A DNA stretch of 42,476 bases from Mesobacillus selenatarsenatis SF-1 (GCF_000813125.1 NZ_BASE01000095.1:1-42476); one strand, 5' to 3'. Shown: positions 1-8,495, numbered from the stretch's first letter. Notes: a model not told the origin generated them from the sequence alone. Translations and numbers: made by a program.

Positions 1-7
1 CCAAACT

Positions 8-163
8 GCGAGAAAACAGAAAAAGAGGTCACCAACGAAGCCTATTGGCGCCCAAAATAGCGGAAAAATGGGAAAAGAGGTCACTAATAGTGCAGATTGA
101 CACCCGATGTTGCGGAAAAATGGGAAAAGAGGTCACTAATGAAGCCAACGGCAATTGGCTCTT
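8..163. repeat. Three-copy 52-bp tandem repeat
   Basis: Three imperfect copies begin at 8, 60 and 112. The shared core AAAAGAGGTCAC lies at 21-32, 73-84 and 125-136, exactly 52 bp apart. Copies 2 and 3 are identical over about 29 bp from their start (60-88 and 112-140). Copy 1 is more diverged and the 3' part of each unit differs. No gene overlaps it convincingly. The array may continue left of the window. Apart from this repeat and the promoter at 279, I see nothing else in bases 1-328. Confidence 0.8.
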
Positions 164-278
164 CCGCTAATACCTAAGGAAATCCCCTATATCCCTTATT
201 CACACAACTTTCACCAGCATGAACTGGTTTTTTACAAGGGGTTACATGACAATTTGTCGAACTATTTTCATAAAGAAA

Positions 279-306
279 TGAAACTTCTCAGGTTCCCGAG
301 CGTATT
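279..306 (+). promoter_or_regulatory. Sigma-W (ECF) promoter of yvlABCD
   Basis: TGAAAC (279-284), a 16-bp spacer and CGTATT (301-306) match the ECF sigma-W consensus TGAAAC-N16-CGTA. The predicted transcript starts only a few bases before the ribosome binding site AAGGAG (314-319). This fits the known sigma-W control of yvlABCD in B. subtilis and supports the start of the first gene at 329. Confidence 0.8.
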
Positions 307-328
307 AATTTTTAAGGAGATGAAGAGG

Positions 329-643
329 ATGGATACGAAAAGAATTCTGTCTGCTTTGTGTTATTTCAGTATTATGTTTGCCGGGATTTTGTTTCCCCTT
401 GTTGCTTATTTTGCATCAGAGGATGGAGATGTAAAGGTTCATGCGAAGAAGGCGCTGCTGTCGCATCTGATTCCGCTGATCCCACTGCCGCTTATTATTA
501 TTGCTGTATTCGTCGATATGAGCGGAGGAACGGGAGATTTCCCAGTGCTTATGTTTAGCAGCGCTATATTGATGGTAATATTGAGTTTCATTGTATTGAT
601 TTGGAACCTGGTTAAAGGGATAAAAGTACTTAATATAAAATGA
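329..643 (+). CDS. yvlA: YvlA-like membrane protein, DUF4870 type
   Basis: 104-residue membrane protein and first gene of a four-gene envelope-stress operon. It has about three hydrophobic segments (roughly residues 8-28, 45-62 and 75-97) and a short charged stretch EDGDVKVHAKKALLSH between the first two, as in DUF4870 proteins. The biochemical role is unknown. The ATG at 329 was chosen because AAGGAG lies 9 bases upstream and because the sigma-W promoter ends at 306; a longer frame opening at a TTG at 155 would start before the promoter. Its stop overlaps the region just before yvlB. Assignment rests on size, membrane pattern and the yvlBCD neighbours. Confidence 0.75.
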   Translation: MDTKRILSALCYFSIMFAGILFPLVAYFASEDGDVKVHAKKALLSHLIPLIPLPLIIIAVFVDMSGGTGDFPVLMFSSAILMVILSFIVLIWNLVKGIKVLNIK

Positions 644-657
644 GGGGGATGTACCTT

Positions 658-1767
658 ATGAAGGAAGAACGGAAACGGATACTCAAGCTTGTTGAAGAAG
701 GAAAAATGACTGTTGATGAAGCTTTATTTTTAATTGAGCAGCTGGAGCAGGGAAAAACGCCGCAGCAGGAAAACTCTACGTATCTGTCAACGGATGTAAA
801 GTTTGAAGAAGCGAAGAAAGAAGAGTTCAAAAAGGAAGATTTCAATACTTACAAATTTAACTCTATGAAAGACAAAGTGCTGGATTTTGTCGATTCAGCA
901 TTCAAGAAAATAAAGGATTTCGATTTGGACCTTAACTTTGGCCAGTCCGTGGATATCTCTCACATTTTCCAGCAGGGAGATGCTTATTTGAACCAGGTGG
1001 ATATTGATATGGCGAACGGTTCGGTGAAAGTCGTGCCGTGGGAGCAAAAGGATGTGCGTATCGAGTGCAGCGCGAAAGTGTATCGTGTCGAAAACCAGGA
1101 TGAAGCGCGCAGGAAGTTTTTAGAGGACGCCATTTTCACAATCGAAAATCAGAAGCTGCGGTTTTCAGTCCAGCAGAAGTGGATGAAGGTGGATGCGGTC
1201 ATCCATATTCCGAAAGAAGAATATGAAAATGTTCGAATCCGTTTGTTTAATGGATCCATTGAAGGTGAAAACTTAACAGTGAAGGATTGCCGTGCAAAAA
1301 CAGCAAACGGGAAAGTTTTGCTTGGAAATCTTGAGTGCGGCAAGCTGGAAACTGAAACAGCGAATGGAACAATCAACATCTCAAGAAGTGCAATCAAGAA
1401 TCTTGAGGCTGAAACGATCAATGGAGCAATCAAGGCTGATGGCTCTTTTGACAATGTCGATCTTCAGTCTTTCAATGGAAATGTGACTTGCACTGTAAAT
1501 AATAATGATTGCGAAAGTGTGGAAGTGAAGGCGACCACTGGGAGCATCGAAGTCTTCCTTCCGGAGAAGACGCCAGCGAGTGGCGAGCTGAAGTCGAACC
1601 TTGGCGGCTTTACGATTGAACTCGACGGCATCCAGGTTGTTGAGGAGAAGAGCGACATGGTTCAAAAAAACCTTCGCTTCAAGCCAGCTGATTCTGGCCA
1701 AAAAGCTGTCAGGCTGCATGCAGATACCAAAACTGGCTCAATCACCGTGAAAAAATTAATCCAATAG
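658..1767 (+). CDS. yvlB: YvlB, DUF4097 adhesin-like protein (LiaX family)
   Basis: 369 residues. The N-terminus (residues 1-30, ERKRILKLVEEGKMTVDEAL) is the short helical SHOCT-like module of this family. A charged linker follows. From about residue 115 to the end there is a repetitive beta-rich DUF4097 domain with recurring ANG/FNG turns (ANGSVKV, FNGSIEG, ANGKVLL, ANGTINI, INGAIKA, FNGNVTC), suggesting a stacked beta-helix. The family includes enterococcal LiaX, which modulates the LiaFSR response to daptomycin and antimicrobial peptides. No signal peptide is visible. The ATG at 658 is preferred over ATGs at 640 and 649 because GAGGGGGA sits about 9 bases before it. Function in this organism is inferred from family and operon. 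Confidence 0.85.
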   Translation: MKEERKRILKLVEEGKMTVDEALFLIEQLEQGKTPQQENSTYLSTDVKFEEAKKEEFKKEDFNTYKFNSMKDKVLDFVDSAFKKIKDFDLDLNFGQSVDISHIFQQGDAYLNQVDIDMANGSVKVVPWEQKDVRIECSAKVYRVENQDEARRKFLEDAIFTIENQKLRFSVQQKWMKVDAVIHIPKEEYENVRIRLFNGSIEGENLTVKDCRAKTANGKVLLGNLECGKLETETANGTINISRSAIKNLEAETINGAIKADGSFDNVDLQSFNGNVTCTVNNNDCESVEVKATTGSIEVFLPEKTPASGELKSNLGGFTIELDGIQVVEEKSDMVQKNLRFKPADSGQKAVRLHADTKTGSITVKKLIQ

Positions 1768-1796
1768 TATTGTGGAAATAGGAAGGGTGATATGAA

Positions 1797-1988
1797 ATGA
1801 AATTAACCCGCTCGCGTAAAAATCGAATGCTGGCAGGGGTGCTCGGAGGAATGGCTGAATCCTTTGGGATGAGTCCTACGCTGTTACGCATATTGTTTGT
1901 AATCTTGACGTTCAGCACGGCATTCTTTCCAATGACCATGATTTACCTTGTGCTTGTGTTTGTGCTGCCAAACAGGGAAGGGTATTAA
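1797..1988 (+). CDS. yvlC: YvlC, PspC-domain membrane protein
   Basis: 63 residues forming one PspC domain. A basic amphipathic N-terminus with LTRSRKNRMLAGVLGGMAE is followed by a single strong transmembrane segment around residues 33-56. PspC proteins sense or transmit membrane stress in the phage-shock response. In Bacilli this one travels with YvlB and YvlD under sigma-W. GGAAGGGTGA precedes the ATG at 1797; an ATG five bases upstream stops after two codons. It follows yvlB by 29 bases and precedes yvlD by 3 bases, so the genes are co-transcribed. Confidence 0.88.
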   Translation: MKLTRSRKNRMLAGVLGGMAESFGMSPTLLRILFVILTFSTAFFPMTMIYLVLVFVLPNREGY

Positions 1989-1991
1989 AAA

Positions 1992-2348
1992 ATGAGATGG
2001 TTGTTAGGAATTGTCATTAACGCCGTTCTCTTCATGGCTCTTGCTGGTTACTTCGAGAATGAAATTTATCTATCTGGTTTTGGCGCCGCTTTAGGAGCCA
2101 GTGTCATTCTCTCGATCTTGAATGTTCTCGTTAAGCCAATCTTGATATTGCTGACGCTACCTGTAACGGTGCTCAGCCTGGGATTATTCTTATTTGTCAT
2201 CAATGCGATCACACTGATGCTGACGGATAGTTTGATGGGGAGTTCATTTGAGATATCCAGTTTTGGGATGGCGCTGCTTACGGCGATCATCATGTCAGTC
2301 GCAAACTTGATCATCCAGAACACGTTTTTACGAGAATCGAAAGACTAG
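1992..2348 (+). CDS. yvlD: YvlD, four-TM phage-holin-IV-like membrane protein
   Basis: 118 residues, almost entirely hydrophobic, with four predicted transmembrane segments (about residues 4-22, 30-50, 55-80 and 90-112). This is the pattern of the mycobacterial-type four-TMS phage holin superfamily to which YvlD belongs. Despite the family name it is a chromosomal housekeeping protein. It is the last gene of the sigma-W operon and is followed within 4 bases by an intrinsic terminator. Its precise role is unknown. Confidence 0.85.
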   Translation: MRWLLGIVINAVLFMALAGYFENEIYLSGFGAALGASVILSILNVLVKPILILLTLPVTVLSLGLFLFVINAITLMLTDSLMGSSFEISSFGMALLTAIIMSVANLIIQNTFLRESKD

Positions 2349-2351
2349 GAA

Positions 2352-2384
2352 AAAGGCCGGCACATATGTGTCGGCCTTTATCTA
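2352..2384. terminator. Bidirectional terminator between yvlD and the amidase gene
   Basis: A nearly perfect hairpin, AAAGGCCG-G-CACATATGTG-T-CGGCCTTT (2352-2379), has A-rich and T-rich flanks. It lies between two converging genes, so it can serve both. Confidence 0.85.
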
Positions 2385-3107
2385 TTCTTTATCAATATAG
2401 ACATCAAAGCCGGCTTTCCTTAAACGTTCGGCAAGCTCTTTAGCGTTTTGCTCATTATCGAATGCTCCTGCCTGGACCTTATATAGCCCGTCTTTCTTGG
2501 CTGGCGCAGGAGATTTGGCTGGTGGCAGAGTGGGTGCAGGAGCAGCATTTGCCTTCCTTTGCAGCTTGAACTGCTCTGCCAATGCTTTAACAATGCCTTC
2601 TGCGATTGTTCTGCGGTATGTTTCAGAGCGCAGCAGCTTAATTTCATTGCGGTTAGTCATGAATCCACATTCCACTAGCACGGCATCCATTTTCGTTTCC
2701 CTCAGGACATGGAAATCGGCTGTTTTTACACCACGGTTATCGAGACCCGTTGAGATGACAAGGGTGCGCTGAATCTTTTGGGCTAACTGATAAGCCACAG
2801 GCGGTCTGGTTGGATAGACAAATGTTTCAATACCGCCGACATTGCTCCAGCCGCCTCCGCCAAAAGCATTGGCATGAATCGAAACAAATATATCCACATT
2901 CAGGCTGTTTGCCTTATCTGTCCTGGCCTTCAATGACACATCTCGCTGATCGGAATGAGAAAAATACACTGTGACATTCTTATAGTCTGCCAGCAGCTGT
3001 TTGGCATAATTCGCCACAGCCCTGTTAAACTCATATTCTCTCATACCATCAGGACTCCGCTTACCCGGGGTGTTGTAGCCATGCCCAGCATCTAGCATGA
3101 TCTTCAC
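2382..3107 (-). CDS. N-acetylmuramoyl-L-alanine amidase (Amidase_3) with C-terminal SPOR repeat, CwlC-like
   Basis: About 241 residues. It cleaves the bond between MurNAc and L-alanine in peptidoglycan. Residues 1-175 form a zinc amidase_3 domain: DAGHG near the N-terminus (His9 a zinc ligand), an acidic residue near 24, SIHANAF (second His near 79) and VLVECGF (catalytic Glu near 143). A proline/alanine-rich linker leads to one SPOR-like repeat at the end (YKVQAGAFDNEQNAKELAERL), which binds glycan. There is no signal peptide, as in B. subtilis CwlC, which lyses the mother cell after sporulation. CwlC has two such repeats, so this C-terminus is shorter. The GTG at 3107 is chosen because AAGGTG lies 8 bases upstream; a GTG at 3116 overlaps that ribosome binding site. 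Confidence 0.82.
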   Translation of the reverse strand: MKIMLDAGHGYNTPGKRSPDGMREYEFNRAVANYAKQLLADYKNVTVYFSHSDQRDVSLKARTDKANSLNVDIFVSIHANAFGGGGWSNVGGIETFVYPTRPPVAYQLAQKIQRTLVISTGLDNRGVKTADFHVLRETKMDAVLVECGFMTNRNEIKLLRSETYRRTIAEGIVKALAEQFKLQRKANAAPAPTLPPAKSPAPAKKDGLYKVQAGAFDNEQNAKELAERLRKAGFDVYIDKE

Positions 3108-3287
3108 TATTTTCACACCTTCCGATAAAAGATTTCCTCATCAGTATATATATGACCAAAGGCGGAAAAAGGACATAGTGACATCAGATATAGGCGGTTT
3201 TAAAACTGAATATTCTTTTCGTAATCATTCTTTAAACCACTTTGAAAAAGGGTTCAGAGTATCCATCTACTCACGAAATGCAAGAAA

Positions 3288-3515
3288 TTACTTGTTCAAC
3301 TCAAAGATATCTTCCACCCGCTGCGACATGAATTCATGGGCATCCTGGATTCCGTTGTTATAAAAATGAGGTCCGAGCTTGTCGGCAAAAAATTCAAGGA
3401 TCAGCAGTGCAGCCAGGTCTCCCAGTTCTTCCCCGCGTTCTTCAAGGAAATACCTTTTTATCTCATCTGTCATTAGGTTCTTTATGTGATCTTCAATCTG
3501 AAAATTCTTAAGCAT
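3288..3515 (-). CDS. DUF2164 family protein
   Basis: 75-residue soluble acidic protein. The ERGEELGDLAALLILEFFADKLGPHFYNNGIQDA core is the signature of DUF2164, a family of unknown function. The ATG at 3515 has AAGGAG 8 bases upstream; a longer frame starting at 3548 runs through that site and is not supported. The gene stands alone between the amidase and nagR. The 180 bases separating it from the amidase show no clear terminator or promoter. Confidence 0.72.
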   Translation of the reverse strand: MLKNFQIEDHIKNLMTDEIKRYFLEERGEELGDLAALLILEFFADKLGPHFYNNGIQDAHEFMSQRVEDIFELNK

Positions 3516-3655
3516 AGTAACTACTCCTTCTCTATTTATTACCCCCATTTTAAGCTAATCAGACAAAAGATTCGACAGGAGGGTTCGATTATTTCCGTGG
3601 AAATAAGCTGAATGTTATTTTCCATTTCGACATTTCGTGAAGATCTATTAACTGC

Positions 3656-3685
3656 AAAAAAAAGAGACCCGAATGGGATCTCTTC
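3656..3685 (-). terminator. Terminator of the nagA-nagB-nagR operon
   Basis: Read on the minus strand, AGAGAtCCC-attc-GGGtCTCT forms a hairpin followed by a run of eight T residues. It lies 7 bases after the nagR stop. Confidence 0.85.
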
Positions 3686-3691
3686 AGATCA

Positions 3692-4417
3692 TCAGCCACG
3701 CTGCATCGTGTGCACAAATTTGTATCGGTCTGCACGATAGGCTGATTTGACGAATTCAAATGGTGTGCCATCCTTTAAATGCGAAGTCCTGAGAATCAGC
3801 AGGACAGGGGAGCCTTTTTCAATTTCGAGGAGACGCAGTTCCTGTTCTTTAGCAATCGATGCTTCGATTTGCTGGGTGGCTTCGTGGATCGTTAGCGATA
3901 ATTTTTCTTCGATATACTGGTAAAGTGACTGGTTGATGATTTCCTCTGTCAATCCCTTGACCAGATTAGCTGGGAGGTAGGTGGTCTCGAGAGCCATCGG
4001 AACATTGTCTGCAAGCCTGACGCGTTTGATTTCGTATACTGGTGTATTTTCGCTGAGCTTGAGACGCTCAGCAATTTCCCGTCCAGATGGGATGATTTCA
4101 AACGAAACCAATCTGCTTCCAGGGGTAAATCCGCGTTCTTTCATATCTTCAGTGAAACTTGTCAATCCTTGCAGGCGCTGTTCGACCTTCTTTTTGTTCA
4201 CGAAAGTGCCTTTGCCTTTTTGCCGGTATAAATATCCATCATTCACAAGATTCGTCAAAGCCTGCCTGATCGTCATCCTGCTGATCTGGAACATATCGGC
4301 ATAGACGCGTTCAGAGGGGATTGCTTCATCTGGCTCGAGGTCGCCATTATCGATTTGGGCTTTTATATACTCCTCAAGCTGGTGATAAATAGGTATTGGT
4401 GAATTTTTATCAATCAT
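3692..4417 (-). CDS. nagR: GntR/HutC-family repressor NagR (YvoA)
   Basis: 241 residues. Residues 5-75 are a GntR winged helix-turn-helix (IPIYHQLEEYIKAQI, PSERVYADMFQISRMTIRQAL, GYLYRQKGKGTFV). Residues about 95-235 are a UTRA effector domain. In B. subtilis this protein represses GlcNAc uptake and catabolism genes and is released by GlcNAc-6-phosphate or GlcN-6-phosphate. It is the last gene of nagA-nagB-nagR, 40 bases after nagB, so it probably controls its own operon. Three matching sites are visible at 6461, 6500 and 10036. No RpiR-type murR is present in the window, so NagR may also run the murP operon. Confidence 0.92.
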   Translation of the reverse strand: MIDKNSPIPIYHQLEEYIKAQIDNGDLEPDEAIPSERVYADMFQISRMTIRQALTNLVNDGYLYRQKGKGTFVNKKKVEQRLQGLTSFTEDMKERGFTPGSRLVSFEIIPSGREIAERLKLSENTPVYEIKRVRLADNVPMALETTYLPANLVKGLTEEIINQSLYQYIEEKLSLTIHEATQQIEASIAKEQELRLLEIEKGSPVLLILRTSHLKDGTPFEFVKSAYRADRYKFVHTMQRG

Positions 4418-4457
4418 AGGTCATTCTCCTGACTGCTTGCAATTTTTCAGAAGATGC

Positions 4458-5183
4458 TTAAAGCAATGCTGTCGCATCTTTATCAGCGAAAATCGTGACA
4501 TTTCCATGGTTTTTGAGAGCCGAGGCAGGGAAATCCTCCCTGACATCGCCATTCATTAAAGTGGCGAGTGCTTTTGCCTTGGAAGCACCGGAAACAAGCA
4601 GGAAGATTTCCTTGCTGTCCATTATCGAGGCAATCCCCATGGTAATTGCTTGCTTAGGAACGTCATCCAGTGATTCAAAAAATCTTGAGTTTGCCTTGCG
4701 CGTGCTTTCTGCCAGGTCGATGATATGCGTTCTGCTGTCAAAGGGTGTTCCTGGTTCGTTAAAACCAATATGGCCATTCTGCCCAATTCCAAGAATTTGC
4801 AGGTCGATGCCGCCATGCTCATTTATGAACTGTTCATAGCGACTGCATTCCTCATCCAAATCCTTCGCTGTTCCATCTGGGATATGCGTCTGGTCAAGAG
4901 GAATGTCAATGTGCTCAAATAAATGCTCACACATAAAGTAGTGATAGCTATTACGGTCTTTTTTCGAAATGCCGATGTATTCATCCAGGTTGAATGTATT
5001 GATTTCCTTGTAAGAGGTCTTGTGCTGTTTATGATCCTTGATGAGCTCCTGGTAAAGGCCAGTCGGTGTACTCCCGGTAGCAAGTCCAAGGTTGAGAGTT
5101 GGGTTTCTCTTGATTCGCGAGATGATTTCCTCACCAGCTTGCTGGCTTAGCTTCTCGTAATTTGAAGTTGAAATCAATTTCAA
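4458..5183 (-). CDS. nagB: Glucosamine-6-phosphate deaminase NagB
   Basis: Converts glucosamine-6-phosphate to fructose-6-phosphate and ammonia, the last step of amino-sugar breakdown before glycolysis. Visible motifs are LGLATGSTPTGLY (phosphate binding, about residues 32-44), NLDEYIG (catalytic Asp near 67), GIGQNGHIGFNEPGTPF (catalytic His and Glu near 130-145) and MGIASIMDSKEIFLLVSG. I place the start at a TTG at 5183: it has a perfect AAGAGGTGAT 4-6 bases upstream and gives 241 residues, the usual length. In-frame ATGs at 5201 and 5189 lie in front of or against this site. It sits 27 bases after nagA. Confidence 0.92.
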   Translation of the reverse strand: MKLISTSNYEKLSQQAGEEIISRIKRNPTLNLGLATGSTPTGLYQELIKDHKQHKTSYKEINTFNLDEYIGISKKDRNSYHYFMCEHLFEHIDIPLDQTHIPDGTAKDLDEECSRYEQFINEHGGIDLQILGIGQNGHIGFNEPGTPFDSRTHIIDLAESTRKANSRFFESLDDVPKQAITMGIASIMDSKEIFLLVSGASKAKALATLMNGDVREDFPASALKNHGNVTIFADKDATALL

Positions 5184-5210
5184 CGTCATCACCTCTTTCA
5201 TAGCTGAATT

Positions 5211-6380
5211 TTAACGGGTGTAACTCGCGACTCCTCGGCAAAACGACATGGCAACTTCGTGGTTACGGTCAAGTACAACAAGGTCTGCATCTTTTCCTGA
5301 AGCAATGCTTCCTTTCCTGTCAAAAACCTTCAGCTGCCTGGCGGGGTTCTCACTGGCTAGCTTCACTGCTTCTTCAATACTGATGCCTGTGAATTCCATC
5401 ATGCTTTTTAAAGAATCTTTCATTTTTAAAATACTGCCGGCAAGCGTACCATCAGCTAAAAGAGCTTTTCCATCTGCAACACTAACTTCCTGTCCGCCGA
5501 GATCATAGCTGCCATTTTTAAGACATTTCGCTCGCATTGAGTCGGTGATTAAAATGACACCATCCGTTCCTTTGGCGCGAATCGATAAATCCAGCATTTC
5601 GGGAACGACATGGATTCCGTCTGCAATCATCTCAATTTTCAGTTGATCAAAAAGCAGGGCGGCACCGGCGACGCCTGGATCTCGATGATGCAGCCCGCGC
5701 ATGCCATTGAATAAATGGGTCACATGGGTAGCTCCTGCCTTAACGGCTTCAGCCATCTGTCCGTAGGTGGCATCCGAATGGCCAACCGAGGCAATGACAC
5801 CATTTTCAGCAAGATATGTAATAAGCTCGCAGCCATTTTCTTTTTCCGGAGCCAGTGTCACGAGCCTGATATTATTGCCGGAAGCCTTTTGCATCCTCGC
5901 AAATAGCTCGATATCAGGTGTGATGATGTGTTTTGCAGGCTGTGCTCCTTTGCGTGATTCATTGATGAATGGTCCTTCCAAATGGAGCCCGAGCACCTCG
6001 GCTTTACCTGGATTGTTATGATGTCTGATATAATCGCCAGCATTCTCCAAGGCTTTCATAATTGCCTTTTGATCCTGGGTGATTGTCGTTGCCAGGAAGC
6101 TCGTTGTTCCTTCCTCAGGCAAGATGGACGCCATCGTCATCAAGGCTTCAGTGGTACCATCCATCGTATCGGCTCCGCCAGCACCGTGGATATGCACATC
6201 GATGAATCCTGGAACTACAGTGCATTCCTCAGGAAGCTCGATGATATCAGCCTGATGTTGGGGGAGGGAGGAGGCCAGTCCTGTTTCAGCAATCATTCCA
6301 TCCTTTATATAAATGTATCCATTATCAATGATGCCCTCTTGTGTTAAAACTCTGGCGTTGATTAGCATTAAATCCTTCAT
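5211..6380 (-). CDS. nagA: N-acetylglucosamine-6-phosphate deacetylase NagA
   Basis: 389 residues of the amidohydrolase superfamily. It removes acetate from GlcNAc-6-phosphate to give GlcN-6-phosphate. Metal-site motifs are DVHIHGAGG (His63, His65), the LGLHLEGPFI strand with its catalytic Glu, GHSDATY, THLFNGMRG and the ILITDSM catalytic Asp. AGGTGATC precedes the ATG. It opens nagA-nagB-nagR and is driven by the promoter at 6439-6467, whose -35 lies in a NagR-type site. The product of MurQ upstream is its substrate, so the neighbouring operon feeds it directly. Confidence 0.95.
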   Translation of the reverse strand: MKDLMLINARVLTQEGIIDNGYIYIKDGMIAETGLASSLPQHQADIIELPEECTVVPGFIDVHIHGAGGADTMDGTTEALMTMASILPEEGTTSFLATTITQDQKAIMKALENAGDYIRHHNNPGKAEVLGLHLEGPFINESRKGAQPAKHIITPDIELFARMQKASGNNIRLVTLAPEKENGCELITYLAENGVIASVGHSDATYGQMAEAVKAGATHVTHLFNGMRGLHHRDPGVAGAALLFDQLKIEMIADGIHVVPEMLDLSIRAKGTDGVILITDSMRAKCLKNGSYDLGGQEVSVADGKALLADGTLAGSILKMKDSLKSMMEFTGISIEEAVKLASENPARQLKVFDRKGSIASGKDADLVVLDRNHEVAMSFCRGVASYTR

Positions 6381-6438
6381 TTTAGATCACCTGAAAGTTA
6401 TGTCCTCGTTCTTCTTTTCTTTACCCTCTGTCACTTAT

Positions 6439-6473
6439 ATTATACAAATACCTGCAGGGGTTGTCTATACCAC
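6439..6473 (-). promoter_or_regulatory. nagA promoter with overlapping NagR (dre-type) site
   Basis: On the minus strand, -35 TAGACA (6462-6467), a 17-bp spacer and -10 TATAAT (6439-6444) form a strong sigma-A promoter. The -35 box is part of GTGGTATAGACAA (6461-6473), which matches the dre-type pattern TGGTnTAGACnA of NagR/DasR regulators. Binding there would block RNA polymerase. Confidence 0.8.
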
Positions 6474-6499
6474 AATAGACTATAAACGATAACATTAAC

Positions 6500-6512
6500 G
6501 TGGTATAGACAA
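6500..6512 (+). promoter_or_regulatory. Second dre-type site, perfect inverted copy of the first
   Basis: GTGGTATAGACAA on the plus strand is identical to the minus-strand site at 6461-6473, giving a 13-bp perfect inverted repeat with a 26-bp gap. It ends three bases before the murQ stop codon. No convincing plus-strand -10 follows it, so it looks like an auxiliary operator. The RNA hairpin it could form has no T-run, so it is not a standard terminator. Confidence 0.65.
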
Positions 6513-6514
6513 GG

Positions 6515-7429
6515 CTAATTTGCTCCGTCTTTATAAAATTCACTGATGGCATCCCGCAGATAGCCACCGTGCTTTTCCAATAGCTCTTTTACCTCAGTTC
6601 CCCTGAGTCCTGTCGTGATTTGAAGGATGGCGGCTTTCGTATGGTAGTTTTGTTCCTTGATTGCCGTTCTTGCTTCCTCATCAGAAGCACCGGTTGCCAT
6701 CTTGACGATATTGACAGCGCGGTTATGTAGTTTTTCGTTCGTCATCTGGACATCAACCATCAGGTTGCCATACACTTTGCCTAGTTTGATCATCGAAGCG
6801 GTGGAGAGCATATTCAGGACCAGTTTCTGTGCAGTACCAGCTTTCATTCTTGTGGAACCGGTAATTACTTCGGGACCGACGACTGCCGAGATAGAGTGGT
6901 CGGAGATTTTCTCCATTTCGGAATCCTTGCTGCAAACGACTGATACAGTAAGGGCACCGATTTCCTTTGCGTACTCCAGTGCACCGATCGTATAAGGGGT
7001 GCGCCCGCTGGCAGCGATTCCGACAACGATGTCATCAGGAGTAAGATTGATGTTTGCCAGATCTGCCTGACCCTGCTGTTTGTCATCCTCAACACCCTCA
7101 AGTGCCTCGGTCATCGCTTCCTTCCCACCCGCAATAATTCCAACAACAAGCCCAGGGTCGGTTCCGAACGTCGGAGGGCATTCGGAAGCATCGATGATTC
7201 CGAGCCGTCCGGAAGTTCCCGCACCAATATAGATCAAACGACCGCCTTTTTTGAAAGCATCGACAATCCTGTCGACGACCTCCGAAATGTTCGGAACCTG
7301 CCTTGCGAGCACGTTCGGAACTAGGGTGTCTTCCTGGTTGATGATGGTGATGATTTCCTCTGTCGACATCAAGTCGATATTCATTGTTTTCGGGTTCTGC
7401 TGTTCTGTATTAAGCTTTGCGATTTCCAT
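6515..7429 (-). CDS. murQ: N-acetylmuramic acid 6-phosphate etherase MurQ
   Basis: About 304 residues. It removes D-lactate from MurNAc-6-phosphate to give GlcNAc-6-phosphate. The SIS-domain signature [17 protein letters not shown] (about residues 75-95), VGIIAGG and [20 protein letters not shown] are characteristic, and a helical C-terminal domain follows. The ATG at 7429 has GAGGGA about 6 bases upstream; an ATG at 7435 abuts it. The gene overlaps mupG by 20 bases, indicating translational coupling. Its product is the NagA substrate and nagA lies immediately downstream, though under its own promoter. Confidence 0.94.
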   Translation of the reverse strand: MEIAKLNTEQQNPKTMNIDLMSTEEIITIINQEDTLVPNVLARQVPNISEVVDRIVDAFKKGGRLIYIGAGTSGRLGIIDASECPPTFGTDPGLVVGIIAGGKEAMTEALEGVEDDKQQGQADLANINLTPDDIVVGIAASGRTPYTIGALEYAKEIGALTVSVVCSKDSEMEKISDHSISAVVGPEVITGSTRMKAGTAQKLVLNMLSTASMIKLGKVYGNLMVDVQMTNEKLHNRAVNIVKMATGASDEEARTAIKEQNYHTKAAILQITTGLRGTEVKELLEKHGGYLRDAISEFYKDGAN

Positions 7430-8495
7430 GTCCATCCCTCACAATAAATTGAAATTGTTGCCCTGCCTTGATCTCTGCCAGCAAAGGCAAGTCTTCTTTG
7501 ATAACTTTTCCGATGCAATTCACTCTTACATCATGTGGCAGGTCATTGACGGCAACCTGCAATTCGCCTGCATAGCGACCGTATAGTTCGTTGTCAATGG
7601 TGATTGTCCCGCGTGGTCTTTCCTGCTGATTAGAAGGGGGGAGACGTTTTTCTCCCATTGAGGCAAAGGAACGTGATTCAACTGCTCTGATAACATCGCG
7701 GGCAGGGTCCATCCTGTTTGTCAGAGTCTTTCTCAATAATTCGGAGTGCTCCGAATTCTCGGCCTCAATCCGAAGCGGAATGACTTTTTTACCAAGGAAA
7801 GCTAGTAACTCCAGCTGCTCATCCGATACAGCGTGATCCCCGATCAAGATCTTATCGGTAAAGCAAGAGACCATCAGTTCTGCAGCAGCTCTGTGCGGCG
7901 GCTGGCCACGATGCTTTTCAAGTGTTGGGAGACCAGCAAACACAGGTCCGCGTAAGTCCTTGTCCCCAGGAACGAAAGCCATTGTCGTAATGCCAAATGA
8001 GCGGAGCATGTTATTTCTCTCAATCAGAAACTCCTTGTCCAACCCCGTTTCAGGCCTTGGGTAAAAATTGTGCCATGCTTCGACGTTCTTGGTATTTAAA
8101 CCAGCATCAATCCAGGCCAGAAGTTCTTCTTTTGTTACCGTGCTGGCGTTGATTCCTATCTTCATTTTATGCGAAAGCTCCACAATCTGCTGTATTGTGA
8201 ATCCATAATCAGCCCTGATACCTGATAGTCCCCAATCTAGCAGCACATCATACTGATCCCAGTCTAGCCCAAGGTAATCCAATGAGCGAGGGGATACATC
8301 TGCCATCAGCTCCATGTTGTGCTTTTTCGCAAGTTCTCCAAGCTTTTGTAAAAGTTCTTTATACTCAGCTGGATTATCTTCAGGAATATGCAAGGAGGTG
8401 AAGATCGAGTTCAGTCCGTATAGAGCCGCTTTTTCAATCCAGCCAGCATTTTTCTCCATCATATCTTTTTTCAAATAAACGGAAATGCCAAGCAT
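7410..8495 (-). CDS. mupG: 6-phospho-N-acetylmuramidase MupG (DUF871)
   Basis: 361 residues, full-length DUF871: an N-terminal TIM barrel ([12 protein letters not shown] at the start; [71 protein letters not shown]) and a small C-terminal beta domain (about residues 245-355). In Staphylococcus aureus MupG hydrolyses MurNAc-6P-GlcNAc, the product of MurP import, to MurNAc-6P and GlcNAc. The context here, between murP and murQ, is the same. The ATG at 8495 lies 7 bases after GGAGGG. The released GlcNAc needs a kinase that is not in this window. Function is by family and synteny. Confidence 0.85.
   Translation of the reverse strand: MLGISVYLKKDMMEKNAGWIEKAALYGLNSIFTSLHIPEDNPAEYKELLQKLGELAKKHNMELMADVSPRSLDYLGLDWDQYDVLLDWGLSGIRADYGFTIQQIVELSHKMKIGINASTVTKEELLAWIDAGLNTKNVEAWHNFYPRPETGLDKEFLIERNNMLRSFGITTMAFVPGDKDLRGPVFAGLPTLEKHRGQPPHRAAAELMVSCFTDKILIGDHAVSDEQLELLAFLGKKVIPLRIEAENSEHSELLRKTLTNRMDPARDVIRAVESRSFASMGEKRLPPSNQQERPRGTITIDNELYGRYAGELQVAVNDLPHDVRVNCIGKVIKEDLPLLAEIKAGQQFQFIVRDGHGNRKA

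Noticed and set aside
155-328. N-terminal extension of the yvlA frame from a TTG at 155
   Set aside because: It has no ribosome binding site and precedes the sigma-W promoter at 279-306; AAGGAG at 314 fits the ATG at 329.
6461-6512. Intrinsic terminator of the murP-mupG-murQ operon
   Set aside because: The 13-bp inverted repeat has a 26-base loop and no following T-run; both arms match regulator sites instead.
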